Shown piece by piece: positions 9,047 through 17,669 of a DNA stretch of 64,000 nt. Each line of letters opens with the position of its first letter. Position 1 is the first letter of the stretch. The position numbers were made by a program, and so were the translations under genes. The stretch is from Vibrio sp. HA2012 (lineage in GTDB: Bacteria > Pseudomonadota > Gammaproteobacteria > Enterobacterales > Vibrionaceae): assembly GCF_002812955.1 (NCBI RefSeq), contig NZ_PFXK01000005.1, positions 124,001 to 188,000 on the forward strand, written 5' to 3'. The notes below the pieces were generated by a model. The model was not told where the DNA came from and searched no databases. It saw nothing but the letters and a program-made list of their open reading frames with translations.

Positions 9047-9547
9047 TTACTTACCATCCCTGAGCATTTTTTCCGGATTCACCATAGACTGCCAGCGGGC
9101 ACCATCGGAATAACAGCCTTCCTGATTACGGCCGAAATTACCGACTTTTTCATAAGCACACACTTCGACCACAGCACGATTAACAATGGTTTCGAATTTC
9201 ATATCGAACGGCTTCTCATCCGCTCCGGCAACGGCTTCTTTCACCGCCAGTTTATTCTCGTCCAGCCCTTGTCCAAGTAAGTAGCGGTAATAAGAATCCG
9301 CCAGTTTTTTGCCTGCCGGTGTATACCAGGTCAGATTAACCATTTGGGTAGTCACTTTGTCCCAATGGCTTTTCGTATACTTGTCCAGTTGCTCACGAGC
9401 CTTATCCTGCTTACCATTTTTGATACTGATACCCAGAGTGTAAGCGACAGGGACGATCTGAATTTCTGCCCCCTTACGCTCTGCAATGTGTTCAGCACAA
9501 CCACTTAGCAGAGCCACGAAGATGATAGCAGTAATGATCTGTCTCAT
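9047..9547 (-). CDS. rcpB: RcpB-like outer-membrane lipoprotein (copy A)
   Basis: 166 residues with lipoprotein signal MRQIITAIIFVALLSGC (lipobox LSGC). The mature part has conserved segments shared with copy B (HIAERKGAEIQ, SHWDKVTTQ, RAVVEVCAYEKVGN, ARWQSMV) and two Cys that may pair. Position between rcpA and tadZ matches RcpB, the outer-membrane partner of the RcpA secretin in Aggregatibacter. Assignment rests mainly on position and lipobox, because RcpB proteins are poorly conserved. Overlaps rcpA by 4 bases. Confidence 0.75.
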   Translation of the reverse strand: MRQIITAIIFVALLSGCAEHIAERKGAEIQIVPVAYTLGISIKNGKQDKAREQLDKYTKSHWDKVTTQMVNLTWYTPAGKKLADSYYRYLLGQGLDENKLAVKEAVAGADEKPFDMKFETIVNRAVVEVCAYEKVGNFGRNQEGCYSDGARWQSMVNPEKMLRDGK

Positions 9548-10911
9548 TGTTTAAACCCTCCGGTTGCCAGAACCTTATTCGCCCATATTCCTTCTGCCTT
9601 CTGATAAGAACCTTTAAGTGCAAAGAAACGACGCAGGTTGGGTGTTTTTTCCATCGTAGGTAACTGCACCTGAGACGGATGAACCGGCTGAACCAGATTG
9701 ACGGTTGCCACAATAATCAGCTCAGTTTTTGTCCGGGTCGTTTCTGTATGGCGGAACAGCGCTCCGAGGATAGGAATATCACCGATATACGGGATACGCT
9801 GCAAAGACTCCCGATCTTCTGTACTGAGCAAACCACCGAGAATAAAACTCTGTCCATCACCCAGCTCCACAGTAGTCCGCGCCCGGCGGGTTTTCAGCGC
9901 CGGCAGATCATAGCTGTCACTGCTGTAGGTATTATCCAGTGCACTGACTTCCGGCATCAGAGACAACTTGATTTTGTCATCCCGCAATACCTTTGCCATC
10001 AGTTCCAGACGAACCCCGTACTCGCGGTACAGCACATTGGTGCCGCCATCAATAATGGTCACAACCGGAATTTCACCACCCGCCAGAAAACTGGCTGTTT
10101 CGCCGGAGATCACAGAAAGGTTGGGTTCTGCCAGCACCTGCCCGACATTATCGTTACCGATCGCCGTAATCACAGACACAATATCTTCCGCACTGAAGCT
10201 AGTTAGTTGATCGACAAAGATGCCGTTGGAATAGCCTGAGCTGCCCAGATTGATACCGAATTCTTCCAGAAACGAATGCGTAACTTCTGCAATAGAAAGC
10301 TTGACGTTCACCTGCTTGGTGGCAACGACTTCAATATTATTAACCAGACCTTTGAACTTATAGCGGCGCATAAAGTCCATCTCATAGTTTTCTTCACCCA
10401 GATCCCATTCTATGGTGCTGATTTCCGCCTCTTTACCCAGTAGTTCACCGGCCAGATTATAGATATCTTCCCGCTCCTGATCGGTCGCTACCGTACCGCT
10501 CAGTACCGCCTGATCGCCCAGATTGTAGATTTCTACATCCACATTCGGGAAACGCATCTGTATCTGTTGCTGAATGTGCACCAGACTTTTATTGACGACC
10601 AGCTTCCGGGACACCAGTGTTTTTCCGTCTTCATCAAAGATCAGCAGAGATGTACTGCCGATTTTCTTACCGAAAAATACAACCTTATGTTTTTCTACGA
10701 CCTGATAGTCAGCGATATCCGGATTAGAGATAAACACAGAGCCAATCTCTGGTTCAACACTGATCGTCTGTGCATCGCCTTCAGACAAATTAACAATTTT
10801 CGCTGCCAGAGCCAGAGGAGCAGCCAGAAGCAGAGAAAAAGAGAGGATAATGTGTAAAGCCACTGTTTTTAAAGATAAAGGTATCCGACCCAGTTTAGGT
10901 TGCGCATCCAT
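9544..10911 (-). CDS. rcpA: RcpA/CpaC secretin (copy A)
   Basis: 455 residues. A signal peptide (to about residue 36, ending ALA) is followed by an N-terminal pilus-assembly domain (IVNLSEGDAQTI, GSVFISNPDIADYQVV), a BON-like segment (NLGDQAVLSGTV), and the secretin domain with VLAEPNLSVISGETASFLAGGEIPV and IPYIGDIPILGALFR. It forms the outer-membrane channel for the Flp pilus. A strong SD (AAGGAAA) precedes the ATG, 19 bases after rcpC. The copy B protein is closely similar, especially in the secretin domain. Confidence 0.95.
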   Translation of the reverse strand: MDAQPKLGRIPLSLKTVALHIILSFSLLLAAPLALAAKIVNLSEGDAQTISVEPEIGSVFISNPDIADYQVVEKHKVVFFGKKIGSTSLLIFDEDGKTLVSRKLVVNKSLVHIQQQIQMRFPNVDVEIYNLGDQAVLSGTVATDQEREDIYNLAGELLGKEAEISTIEWDLGEENYEMDFMRRYKFKGLVNNIEVVATKQVNVKLSIAEVTHSFLEEFGINLGSSGYSNGIFVDQLTSFSAEDIVSVITAIGNDNVGQVLAEPNLSVISGETASFLAGGEIPVVTIIDGGTNVLYREYGVRLELMAKVLRDDKIKLSLMPEVSALDNTYSSDSYDLPALKTRRARTTVELGDGQSFILGGLLSTEDRESLQRIPYIGDIPILGALFRHTETTRTKTELIIVATVNLVQPVHPSQVQLPTMEKTPNLRRFFALKGSYQKAEGIWANKVLATGGFKQ

Positions 10912-10930
10912 ACCATTTTCCTTTTTATTG

Positions 10931-11737
10931 TTATCTTATACTGGTTTCGCCAGCGCGAAATTCTTTAATTGCCTGATAGCTTGGCAGCACATCCCCGGCA
11001 TTTGCATGCAGCTGTTCAGCTTCTGCGGAGCCAACGGATTTATGTACTTCCAACTGGGCAATTTTTCTTGCCACGACCAGCTTAGCCAACTGTTTCCGGC
11101 TCAGTTCCAGAACCATAGTGACATCGTTACTGACTGTTTTTGATGTCGCTTTTTCAATCTCTGTCGGGGTATGTTTCTGAACCTGAAGCACTTTTACGGC
11201 CATTAAAACCGGAGAGACAGATACCGACTGATAGCCTCTTACCGTATTTTCATTGGCCAGATTCTGATCCGTCGAAGACAGCGCCACGATATCAACCAGA
11301 CTCCCCTGACCAATAACACCTCCGATCATGGTTTCTGGTTCTACTTTTATCGCATAAGGCACCATGCCTTTTGCCGTTGTCAGTTCAATATATTCCGGTT
11401 TATCAGGCGTCACAAAATCACTGTTAGTGACCCACTGTCCGGACTCCAGCGCCAGACCGGCAACCATACCTTTAACAAACTGAATACTGGTATCACTCAC
11501 CAGACCATGTTTATTCGCTTCGGCTTCAGGTACCAGCCTGGTTTCCAGTTCCCGGGACGTTACAACCTGACCCGGCTGAAGAGCGGTATTGGTTAACCAA
11601 ATCCGTAACTGTTTCGGCGCAGCTTCTGTGACTGCCGGCGAATTCTCCTGAGTATCTAAACTGCCGGATAATCCATATAAGCCAGCCCCCATTGCAATCA
11701 CCGCAATAGGGAGCAAAATTTTTAAATTCATAGTCAC
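10931..11737 (-). CDS. rcpC: RcpC/CpaB periplasmic assembly protein with SAF domain (copy A)
   Basis: 268 residues. An N-terminal membrane anchor (MNLKILLPIAVIAMGAGLYGLSG) is followed by an SAF-like domain (about 55-120, LQPGQVVTSRELETRLVP) and a CpaB-type region with IKVEPETMIGGVIGQGSLVDIVALS. CpaB/RcpC proteins link the secretin to the inner membrane and the cell wall. Only 4 bases separate it from tadV. In copy B the same gene follows flp directly, after a long spacer. Confidence 0.9.
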   Translation of the reverse strand: MTMNLKILLPIAVIAMGAGLYGLSGSLDTQENSPAVTEAAPKQLRIWLTNTALQPGQVVTSRELETRLVPEAEANKHGLVSDTSIQFVKGMVAGLALESGQWVTNSDFVTPDKPEYIELTTAKGMVPYAIKVEPETMIGGVIGQGSLVDIVALSSTDQNLANENTVRGYQSVSVSPVLMAVKVLQVQKHTPTEIEKATSKTVSNDVTMVLELSRKQLAKLVVARKIAQLEVHKSVGSAEAEQLHANAGDVLPSYQAIKEFRAGETSIR

Positions 11738-11741
11738 CTCA

Positions 11742-12176
11742 TTAGAGAGAGGCTAAAATTCCTAACCAACAACTGACACTAATTGGAACCCCATAAGGCA
11801 CAGTAATAAATTCTGTTTTTTTATATTTTGCTATCAGATACGTCATTAATGCAGTGACGCCTCCGGATAACCCAATTAGTATAAAAATCTCTGCCAGATA
11901 ATCAGAACTCACTGCAGGAAGCAGGGCAATTAACAACTTCGCATCCCCGGCTCCCCACATATGGATATACCAGAGAGCAAATGCTAACGGGCATAACCAT
12001 ATCCAATAAGTAAAATTACCGAGGGAATCGTTTATATAACAAAATGTGGCAACACATCCCAGAACACCGATAACCAGCTTATTGGCTATTAACCGGTATC
12101 TGACGTCCTGATAAGAAATCACCAGAAGCAATATTGATATCAGAATAAATAACAGCAAACTAACCTCGATAATCAA
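11742..12176 (-). CDS. tadV: TadV prepilin peptidase (only copy in either tad locus here)
   Basis: 144 residues, the short form of the A24 aspartic prepilin peptidases with no N-terminal methylase domain. The two catalytic Asp are visible: D24 in SYQDVRYR and D78 in the GxGD motif GAGDAKLL. About four membrane helices are predicted by eye. It should cut Flp and the TadE/F pseudopilins after Gly. There is no ATG at the N-terminus. The best start is TTG at 12176, without a clear SD, 19 bases after the flp1 stop, so expression may be low or coupled. Copy B has no homologue, so this enzyme probably serves both pili unless another peptidase is encoded elsewhere. Confidence 0.9.
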   Translation of the reverse strand: MIIEVSLLLFILISILLLVISYQDVRYRLIANKLVIGVLGCVATFCYINDSLGNFTYWIWLCPLAFALWYIHMWGAGDAKLLIALLPAVSSDYLAEIFILIGLSGGVTALMTYLIAKYKKTEFITVPYGVPISVSCWLGILASL

Positions 12177-12195
12177 ACAATAACAATGCTAACTA

Positions 12196-12402
12196 TTAAG
12201 ATGCACTTGGTAGCTTGCCAGCAATTGTAGTGAAAGCTTGAGAAAGGTTCTTATACAAATCACCATCACTTGAGAAAGCAACACCCACAATACCGGCAAT
12301 CGCTACACCGATAATAGCGTATTCAATTGCAGTGACACCACGCTGATCCTTTTTGAAATTTTCCAGCGCAATTTTAGCCTTAACGTAAGTTGAAAGAAGC
12401 AT
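12196..12402 (-). CDS. flp: Flp1 type IVb major prepilin (copy A)
   Basis: 68 residues. A 22-residue leader ends DQRG, and the mature pilin would begin VTAIEYAIIGVAIAG: Gly at -1, Glu at +5 and Tyr at +6, the Flp motif. The mature protein would be 46 residues, with a short polar tail (SSDGDLYKNLSQAF and onward). SD TGGAGT precedes the ATG by 6 bases. A promoter candidate and a 5' hairpin lie upstream. The paralogue Flp2 shares the leader and helix but has a different tail, so the two fibres would differ on their surface. Confidence 0.94.
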   Translation of the reverse strand: MLLSTYVKAKIALENFKKDQRGVTAIEYAIIGVAIAGIVGVAFSSDGDLYKNLSQAFTTIAGKLPSAS

Positions 12403-12833
12403 TTTTTACTCCATCTATAAAAAGTTATATTTAATTTTCCCTTTTCTGACAAAGCAGTAAATATGCTGTGTCAGAATCGGAGCGGAGCATAACATAGATT
12501 TTTTTGTTGCCAAGAATTGGTATTACAACTTTGATGTCGGTTTTATTTAAATCCCATGACAAAAAACAATTTATAAACATAATTTAACAATTTAAAAACA
12601 TTGGATATTTTACTCTAATCAGCACAATTTCGCATATTCAAATAACAAACAAATCAATATATCTTGTTGTTAATGCTAACATAAAAATCCCTCTACTTTT
12701 TTGAAACCGATTGCAATTATCCAAATAAAACAGACAGTTATCGAATCATCAATTACGAGTCAGATCACAAACCCATCGTTAATACCACAATATGTCTTAT
12801 TGTTAAGACGGTACTTATATTTTTAATACACCG
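12403..12833 (-). promoter_or_regulatory. A+T-rich spacer with the likely promoter of tad copy A
   Basis: No credible gene lies between copy B's terminator and flp1. On the minus strand TTGGCA (12513-12508) and TATGCT (12491-12486) are separated by 16 bases. They resemble sigma-70 -35 and -10 boxes and would start a transcript near 12478. A small perfect hairpin, GTCTTA-TTGT-TAAGAC, sits at 12794-12809. The rest is A+T-rich with A and T runs and no repeat I can name. Confidence 0.45.
12444..12476 (-). promoter_or_regulatory. 5' UTR stem-loop of flp1 mRNA
   Basis: TTCTGACA (12444-12451) pairs with TGTCAGAA (12469-12476), and after one mismatch AGCA (12453-12456) pairs with TGCT (12464-12467), leaving a 7-base loop. 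If the promoter proposed at 12486-12513 is right, the stem would begin within a base or two of the mRNA 5' end. 5'-terminal stems of this kind are known to protect abundant mRNAs such as ompA from RNase E. Confidence 0.55.
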
Positions 12834-12863
12834 AAAAAAATAAGGGGTGTTACCCCCTTATTT
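12834..12863 (-). terminator. Rho-independent terminator of tad copy B
   Basis: On the minus strand AAATAAGGGG, a loop of 6, then CCCCTTATTT runs into TTTTT. The stem occupies 12838-12847 and 12854-12863. It lies 14 bases beyond the stop of the OmpA-like gene, so it separates the two tandem tad operons. Confidence 0.9.
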
Positions 12864-12876
12864 GTGATCGCTGGCA

Positions 12877-13536
12877 CTATTTTGACGATATCATTTCTAC
12901 CCGCCGGTTTTGTCTGCGACCTTCTTTTGTTTTGTTATCAGCAACCGGCTGACTTTCTCCTTTAGACATTGTAGTTAATGTCTGCGGGTCAATACCCTTA
13001 TTAATTAAATATGTTTTTACCGATTCAGAACGCCTTAATCCCAGTGCCATATTATAGTTTTCTGTGCCAATACTGTCGGTATGGCCTTCTAAAATAAGAT
13101 TGACTGCCTGCCGCTGTAATTTTTCCGTCAGCGATTGCAGTATATAACGGGCATCTGCCGTCAAATGAGCGCGATCAAAATCAAAAAAAACTCTGGCCAG
13201 AATATCACCCTGTTTATATCCCTGCATCTGCCCTTTAGACAGCAGATATTCCGCACACTCACTACTGATACCGGCACGGATCATTTCCTGAACCACCAGT
13301 TCAATCGTGGCCTGATAAGCACTCGGAGAAGAGATTAAATAAAATGGGCCGCTGTTCAAATTGACCTGAGTAGCCCCGCCAATAACGATGCTTTCTTCAA
13401 ATGCGACATCCTTCTTGGCGCAATAATAGTGCAGTGCCCGGTTTATATCGTCATTGCTCTCAGCGGCAGAAACAGATAACCCGGCTGTCGATGCCACTAA
13501 TACCATAATTCCGTATAGTAAGTTTCTTGCTTTCAT
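12877..13536 (-). CDS. OmpA-type peptidoglycan-binding protein, last gene of tad copy B
   Basis: 219 residues, paralogue of the protein at 450-1112. A signal peptide (to about residue 24) is followed by a conserved N-terminal part (ALHYYCAKKDV, SSECAEYLL) and an OmpA domain from about 110. GHTDSIGT carries the Asp, and an Arg follows 15 residues later (RRSESV), the pair that contacts peptidoglycan. Its start codon touches the stop of the TadG-like gene, unlike copy A where a 46-base gap and its own SD exist. Cell-wall anchor of the second Tad machine, by inference. Confidence 0.9.
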   Translation of the reverse strand: MKARNLLYGIMVLVASTAGLSVSAAESNDDINRALHYYCAKKDVAFEESIVIGGATQVNLNSGPFYLISSPSAYQATIELVVQEMIRAGISSECAEYLLSKGQMQGYKQGDILARVFFDFDRAHLTADARYILQSLTEKLQRQAVNLILEGHTDSIGTENYNMALGLRRSESVKTYLINKGIDPQTLTTMSKGESQPVADNKTKEGRRQNRRVEMISSK

Positions 13537-14891
13537 TAGATTCCCGCCTCTGTTAAATGCCCGATTTCTTCTGTAATTAACTGCAGAATGATCGATAATA
13601 TTTCATCGCTGTTTTGTGCCTGGTAGGCATTATCGGTTCCGACACAATTCAGCAGAGCCTGATTGGTCGAAATATCATAATCAAAACCTATCAATACAAT
13701 TTTTGAGGTAACTTCATAATCTTTAGTGGTTATTCGGCTATCCAGCGTATCGGTGATCGTGCTGCACATGCCGGCATTAACCAGTGAAGTGGTAATATCC
13801 GGATAATTATCCAGCCCGTCAGACAAAATTATCAGCAACCTTCTCGGATTATCCCCTTTATCCGCCATCTGAGCCCCACGGATCAGTCCTTCATATGACG
13901 ACGTTCCCCAGTCAGGGTAAAATGATGCAACTTCACTATTAAAAACAGCAAAATCAGTGGTCGGTTCCAAATCATAGAAATAAGCGCCATTAGGATCAAA
14001 AAACAGCTTATCCGCTTCATTCAGCCAGATATCTTTGTCATCACAGTCCGTTTTTTCCACAAAGATATTACTCACCGTATCTGTAGCGCTGTCATTGATA
14101 TACTGGTTGTACTGACACATATGGGCAATCGTTCCCACTTCATCAACCCAGTATGGGGTATACCAGCCGGCTTCATACCCGCTCACATTTTCAAGGCTCT
14201 CCAAAGACTGGGTAACCGAGTTAAAACCAACATAAGCCACCGTACTGTCATCCAGATTTTTCAGACCGTTATACTGAGCGACATAATCCGTAACATCTTC
14301 AATAATATCAACCAAATCCAAGTACTTAGCCTGCGTTCCTCCCGACCAGGAATCGTTCATGGTATCGGAGAAATCAGAGATAAACACAATATCAATCGGG
14401 TGATTCTGATATTTTCTGGAACGACCATCCGACTGGACGTTATAGCTGTCACCAAAGGTATCATCATCTTTAAAAATGGTTTTATGTTCTGTTGTCGCAT
14501 CCACCTTAAACTGGAAAAAACGCGGATCCCCCGCATCTATCCCATCAAGACATTCCTGAATGTCTTCACACTCAGATTTGGAGATACTTAATGCTGCTAT
14601 TTGGGTCATATCCTGCATATAATCAGTAATATAAGCCGTTGCTATATCCCGGTTCCGTTGCCAGCCTTCTGAACCAGCCTCATTAGAATTGTTTTCTGCC
14701 GCCACCGCCAGACTGGCTATCTCCAGCGCATCGTCCAGACGGGCTTCATTCTGCATAATTCTGGCTCCATCAATAGCCATACTAAACAGGCTGAACAGTA
14801 CCGGAGCCATAATGACAAAAATAATTGCCGCATGGCCTGTTTGTCTGTGCCGGTAGCCAGAAAATTGCCCCCTGCAGATTCTGTTCATCAT
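13536..14891 (-). CDS. tadG: TadG-like pseudopilin with VWA domain and altered MIDAS (copy B)
   Basis: 451 residues. A longer basic N-terminus (about 20 residues) precedes GHAAIIFVIMAPVLFSLF, then DDALEIASLAVAA as in copy A. The VWA domain begins about residue 165. Its MIDAS reads DFSDT instead of DFSGS, which keeps Asp, Ser and a hydroxyl residue but puts Asp in place of Gly. The distal LSDGLD segment is present. The Ser/Gly-rich linker of copy A is missing. The metal or ligand preference may therefore differ. The start overlaps the tadF stop, and the stop overlaps the OmpA-like start. Confidence 0.85.
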   Translation of the reverse strand: MMNRICRGQFSGYRHRQTGHAAIIFVIMAPVLFSLFSMAIDGARIMQNEARLDDALEIASLAVAAENNSNEAGSEGWQRNRDIATAYITDYMQDMTQIAALSISKSECEDIQECLDGIDAGDPRFFQFKVDATTEHKTIFKDDDTFGDSYNVQSDGRSRKYQNHPIDIVFISDFSDTMNDSWSGGTQAKYLDLVDIIEDVTDYVAQYNGLKNLDDSTVAYVGFNSVTQSLESLENVSGYEAGWYTPYWVDEVGTIAHMCQYNQYINDSATDTVSNIFVEKTDCDDKDIWLNEADKLFFDPNGAYFYDLEPTTDFAVFNSEVASFYPDWGTSSYEGLIRGAQMADKGDNPRRLLIILSDGLDNYPDITTSLVNAGMCSTITDTLDSRITTKDYEVTSKIVLIGFDYDISTNQALLNCVGTDNAYQAQNSDEILSIILQLITEEIGHLTEAGI

Positions 14892-15454
14892 TACCTCCCC
14901 AGTGCCACCGAGGTGGAACTGACTGTGGTAAACCCGTTATCCAGCAATCCCATCACCAGATTATCTGTCTCATAACAGAGAGTAACCCGGTACAGAGGGC
15001 TGTTATACCCGAGCGTAGTGGTAATTCTTAATGCATTCTCTTTTTGGCTAAGCGTCGGGCTAACCGTGCATGTTTGTCCCCGGTCAAAAATCTGCAGCGT
15101 ATTCGCATTAACCGTTGTATCGTCAATCGAATCATCATAAGTCTGCTCTTCCAGATGCATACCAAAACGAGAAGCTTCAAATGTCCCTGTCGTCCGGCTT
15201 AAAGAGTCACTCACAGCGGTATAGACCAGATCTACATCTCCATCCGTCATCTGATCTTCATTGCTATATAACTGGGTTCGCTCTTTAACAATACTGACCG
15301 CAGAGTATGAGAGCCGATCCAGCTTGCCCTTCATCGAGATTTTAATAATCGCATCCTGAGCAAAGGCAAGCAGTACCCCCAGCAGTAAGCCCACAACTGC
15401 AAATTCAATCGCAAATGCACCCTTTTGCCTAGATCTCAAATTTGTCTCTTTCAT
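14891..15454 (-). CDS. tadF: TadF-like minor pseudopilin (copy B)
   Basis: 187 residues. MKETNLRSRQKG precedes AFAIEFAVVGLLLG, a prepilin-type junction (Gly, then Glu at +5) and hydrophobic helix. The periplasmic part keeps the Cys pattern of copy A (CTVSPTL, TLCYETDNLVMGLLDNGFTTV). It overlaps tadE by 26 bases, with the same GCAGGAAT sequence before the ATG as in copy A, which helped fix the start in both. Expected substrate of TadV encoded in copy A. Confidence 0.82.
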   Translation of the reverse strand: MKETNLRSRQKGAFAIEFAVVGLLLGVLLAFAQDAIIKISMKGKLDRLSYSAVSIVKERTQLYSNEDQMTDGDVDLVYTAVSDSLSRTTGTFEASRFGMHLEEQTYDDSIDDTTVNANTLQIFDRGQTCTVSPTLSQKENALRITTTLGYNSPLYRVTLCYETDNLVMGLLDNGFTTVSSTSVALGR

Positions 15455-15929
15455 ATTCCTGCACCACTATAATTTCACGGGCAAAAACAGAGCTATTCTG
15501 TACAAAATAACCAAAAATACTGTTGTAATCGTAGCTGATGTAGTAGATAGCCAGAGCCTTATCAGTTTCCGGACCATCACAGACACCCGACGGACTCTGA
15601 CAAACCCCGGTTACCGACTGCAGAGCTGACAGGTCTTTAACATAGCGAACCGTGGCAACAAAACCGTCCGTATCCACAAACTTGCTCCAAAAATGATTAC
15701 TGTCCACCAACACATTCTCAAACGCTTCCTGGTACTTATCCGTCCCTTTCTTCGCGGAACGGGACGCTTCTGAAATGGCAAGATCGCCGATAGCCGTCAC
15801 ATAAGAGATGTAGCTCATCTCCGCCCACGCCGCGATAAGCAACCAGAAAGCAAAGAAACCCAGTGCAAATTCGATGGAAGCGACCCCTTTTTGCCATGCC
15901 CGTCCGAATGTCCGCTTAATGGCTTTCAT
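15429..15929 (-). CDS. tadE: TadE-like minor pseudopilin (copy B)
   Basis: 166 residues. MKAIKRTFGRAWQKG precedes VASIEFALGFFAFWLLIAAWAEMSYISY, a prepilin-like cleavage site and membrane helix. A small Cys loop (CQSPSGVC) and the C-terminal IVVQEYERDKFEI match copy A. It overlaps tadD by 14 bases and tadF by 26. Role as for the copy A protein: minor pseudopilin needed for fibre initiation. Confidence 0.82.
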   Translation of the reverse strand: MKAIKRTFGRAWQKGVASIEFALGFFAFWLLIAAWAEMSYISYVTAIGDLAISEASRSAKKGTDKYQEAFENVLVDSNHFWSKFVDTDGFVATVRYVKDLSALQSVTGVCQSPSGVCDGPETDKALAIYYISYDYNSIFGYFVQNSSVFAREIIVVQEYERDKFEI

Positions 15930-16755
15930 ACTCAGGACCTCTTTCTACCTTCACCTGTAAGAGTGCTGCTGAAGTCTCTTCACTATCTGCACTTATCTCT
16001 TCAGAAGCACCATGACTGCCAGTGCTGCTCATCCCTCTCAGTTTCAGAAAAATGCTCTGGATCTGCTCTTCCGGATAATGCTGCTCTTTCAGTATCTCTC
16101 TGACAGCCTGATATTTCCCGAGTTTGGAATATGCTATCAGCAGGTTTGACGTCACCTGTCTGTCACCTTCCGACTTAACATACAAAGGTTGCAGCTTCTG
16201 TACTGCAGCAGCATAGTTCTCTTCTATCAGATCCAGTACTGCTAAGTTGTTCTTAATAATCGCATCATCGTAATAGTCCCTGCGGGCGGCCAGGAAATGT
16301 GCCCTTGCGGAACTCAGTTTCCCCCGTTCCGCCTGAATCAGCCCCATCAGGTTTTCAGCCTCCGGATAAGACGAGCTGAGTGATAGTGCCGTCTGCGCAT
16401 ACTGATAAGCCAGAGTATAGTCTGCAGACAAGTAAGCCACCTGAGCTTTCAGGAAGACAATCTCTGCCGCGTATTGCTCATCCATATCCACTTCGGCAAG
16501 ATGAAAAGCGGCTGATTCGGTATCCCCGGATTCAAGATAGGCTTTAATCAGCTTAATGCGCAGCTGTGTTGAAGGCCGCTCTTTTAACTGCTGTTTATAA
16601 AACGTGATCAGTTGTTCCCTGCTGTCGGTACTCCGCAGAACCTGCTCTCTCGATTCAGCACTCATCTGCTCCGCCTGCGTCTGTACAGATGAACCATCAG
16701 AAGCACATCCGGACAGCCACAGAAGAACCAGCAATACAACAAATATTCTGCCCAT
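15916..16755 (-). CDS. tadD: TadD-like TPR lipoprotein, short form (copy B)
   Basis: 279 residues. Lipoprotein signal MGRIFVVLLVLLWLSGC (lipobox LSGC), then TPR-like helices to about 245 with YPEAENLMGLIQAERG and YYDDAIIKNNLAVLDLIEENY, closely matching copy A. It ends soon after the repeat region with a short acidic tail (SEEISADSEETSAA), without the roughly 100-residue Glu/Pro-rich extension of copy A. It lies 5 bases after tadC. Probably the assembly factor of the second machine. Confidence 0.85.
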   Translation of the reverse strand: MGRIFVVLLVLLWLSGCASDGSSVQTQAEQMSAESREQVLRSTDSREQLITFYKQQLKERPSTQLRIKLIKAYLESGDTESAAFHLAEVDMDEQYAAEIVFLKAQVAYLSADYTLAYQYAQTALSLSSSYPEAENLMGLIQAERGKLSSARAHFLAARRDYYDDAIIKNNLAVLDLIEENYAAAVQKLQPLYVKSEGDRQVTSNLLIAYSKLGKYQAVREILKEQHYPEEQIQSIFLKLRGMSSTGSHGASEEISADSEETSAALLQVKVERGPEYESH

Positions 16756-16760
16756 AACGC

Positions 16761-17669
16761 CTAGCCCCCCATCATTCGCATGACACCCGGTGCTGTGATT
16801 AGAATAACAATCGGGATCATAATAAACAGGATCAGTGGCACCGACATTTTTGCCGACAGCTTACCGATCTTCTCTTCCAGATTAAGCATCTGCACTTCAC
16901 GGATATCCACTGCCAGCGTTGTCAGAACAGTATAAATAGAGGAGCCGTACTGCAGGCTCTGATTCAGTGTCATCACAAAGCTGCGGATCTCCGTTGTCGG
17001 TACCCGTTTGTACAGTTCTTCCAGTGCCTGTTCCAGCCCGACAATATGGGCACGATCATTGGTGCGTTTCAGCATATACGCCAGATCCCGGTCAAACCCG
17101 GCCATTTCCTGCGACAGATAGCTCATCGCTGCTTCAATCGTCATCCCCGTCTGAACACAGACCCCCATCAGATCCAGTAGATAAGGAAGCTGATTAGACA
17201 GTTTCTTCTGCAACGATTTGGTGCGCATATCCAGATAGGCATCCGGAACGATAATGGTCACAATAGCCCAGCCGACAACAGCAACGGCAAGTTGTACTGT
17301 CGTCATACCAAGGTAGATTCCTGCTGTCGCGATCAAGGCTCCACCAATAAGAAGAAGTAAGTACTTACCTGACAAGTAGAGATGAGCAAAGCGGGTATTA
17401 TAAAATCCGGCAGCAATAAATTTCTCCGCCACATCCTTATGCGAAGCAGCAAACAGGTTGGTGACATACTTAGTGACCTCTTCGGCAGTCTGCACATCCG
17501 ACGCCTTACTGGTCGCCTTTTCACTCAGTCCGAAACGTCTCAGCCGACGGCTCCGCCTGAACTGCTCATAACCGACATACACAAAGCTGGAGAGTCCAAC
17601 CACCACAAACCAGATCGCCAGTATCAACTGGATATGGCTTTGACCCAGCCAGAATAGGAGCTTATCCAT
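16761..17669 (-). CDS. tadC: TadC inner-membrane platform protein (copy B)
   Basis: 302 residues. T2SF domain with the same conserved segments as copy A (QLPYLLDLMGVCVQTGMTIE, MTLNQSLQYGSSIYTVLTTL) and a C-terminal membrane helix (PLILFIMIPIVILITAPG). The N-terminal 60 residues differ more. It overlaps tadB by one base. Partner of TadB of this operon; whether it can pair with TadB of copy A cannot be told from sequence. Confidence 0.92.
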   Translation of the reverse strand: MDKLLFWLGQSHIQLILAIWFVVVGLSSFVYVGYEQFRRSRRLRRFGLSEKATSKASDVQTAEEVTKYVTNLFAASHKDVAEKFIAAGFYNTRFAHLYLSGKYLLLLIGGALIATAGIYLGMTTVQLAVAVVGWAIVTIIVPDAYLDMRTKSLQKKLSNQLPYLLDLMGVCVQTGMTIEAAMSYLSQEMAGFDRDLAYMLKRTNDRAHIVGLEQALEELYKRVPTTEIRSFVMTLNQSLQYGSSIYTVLTTLAVDIREVQMLNLEEKIGKLSAKMSVPLILFIMIPIVILITAPGVMRMMGG

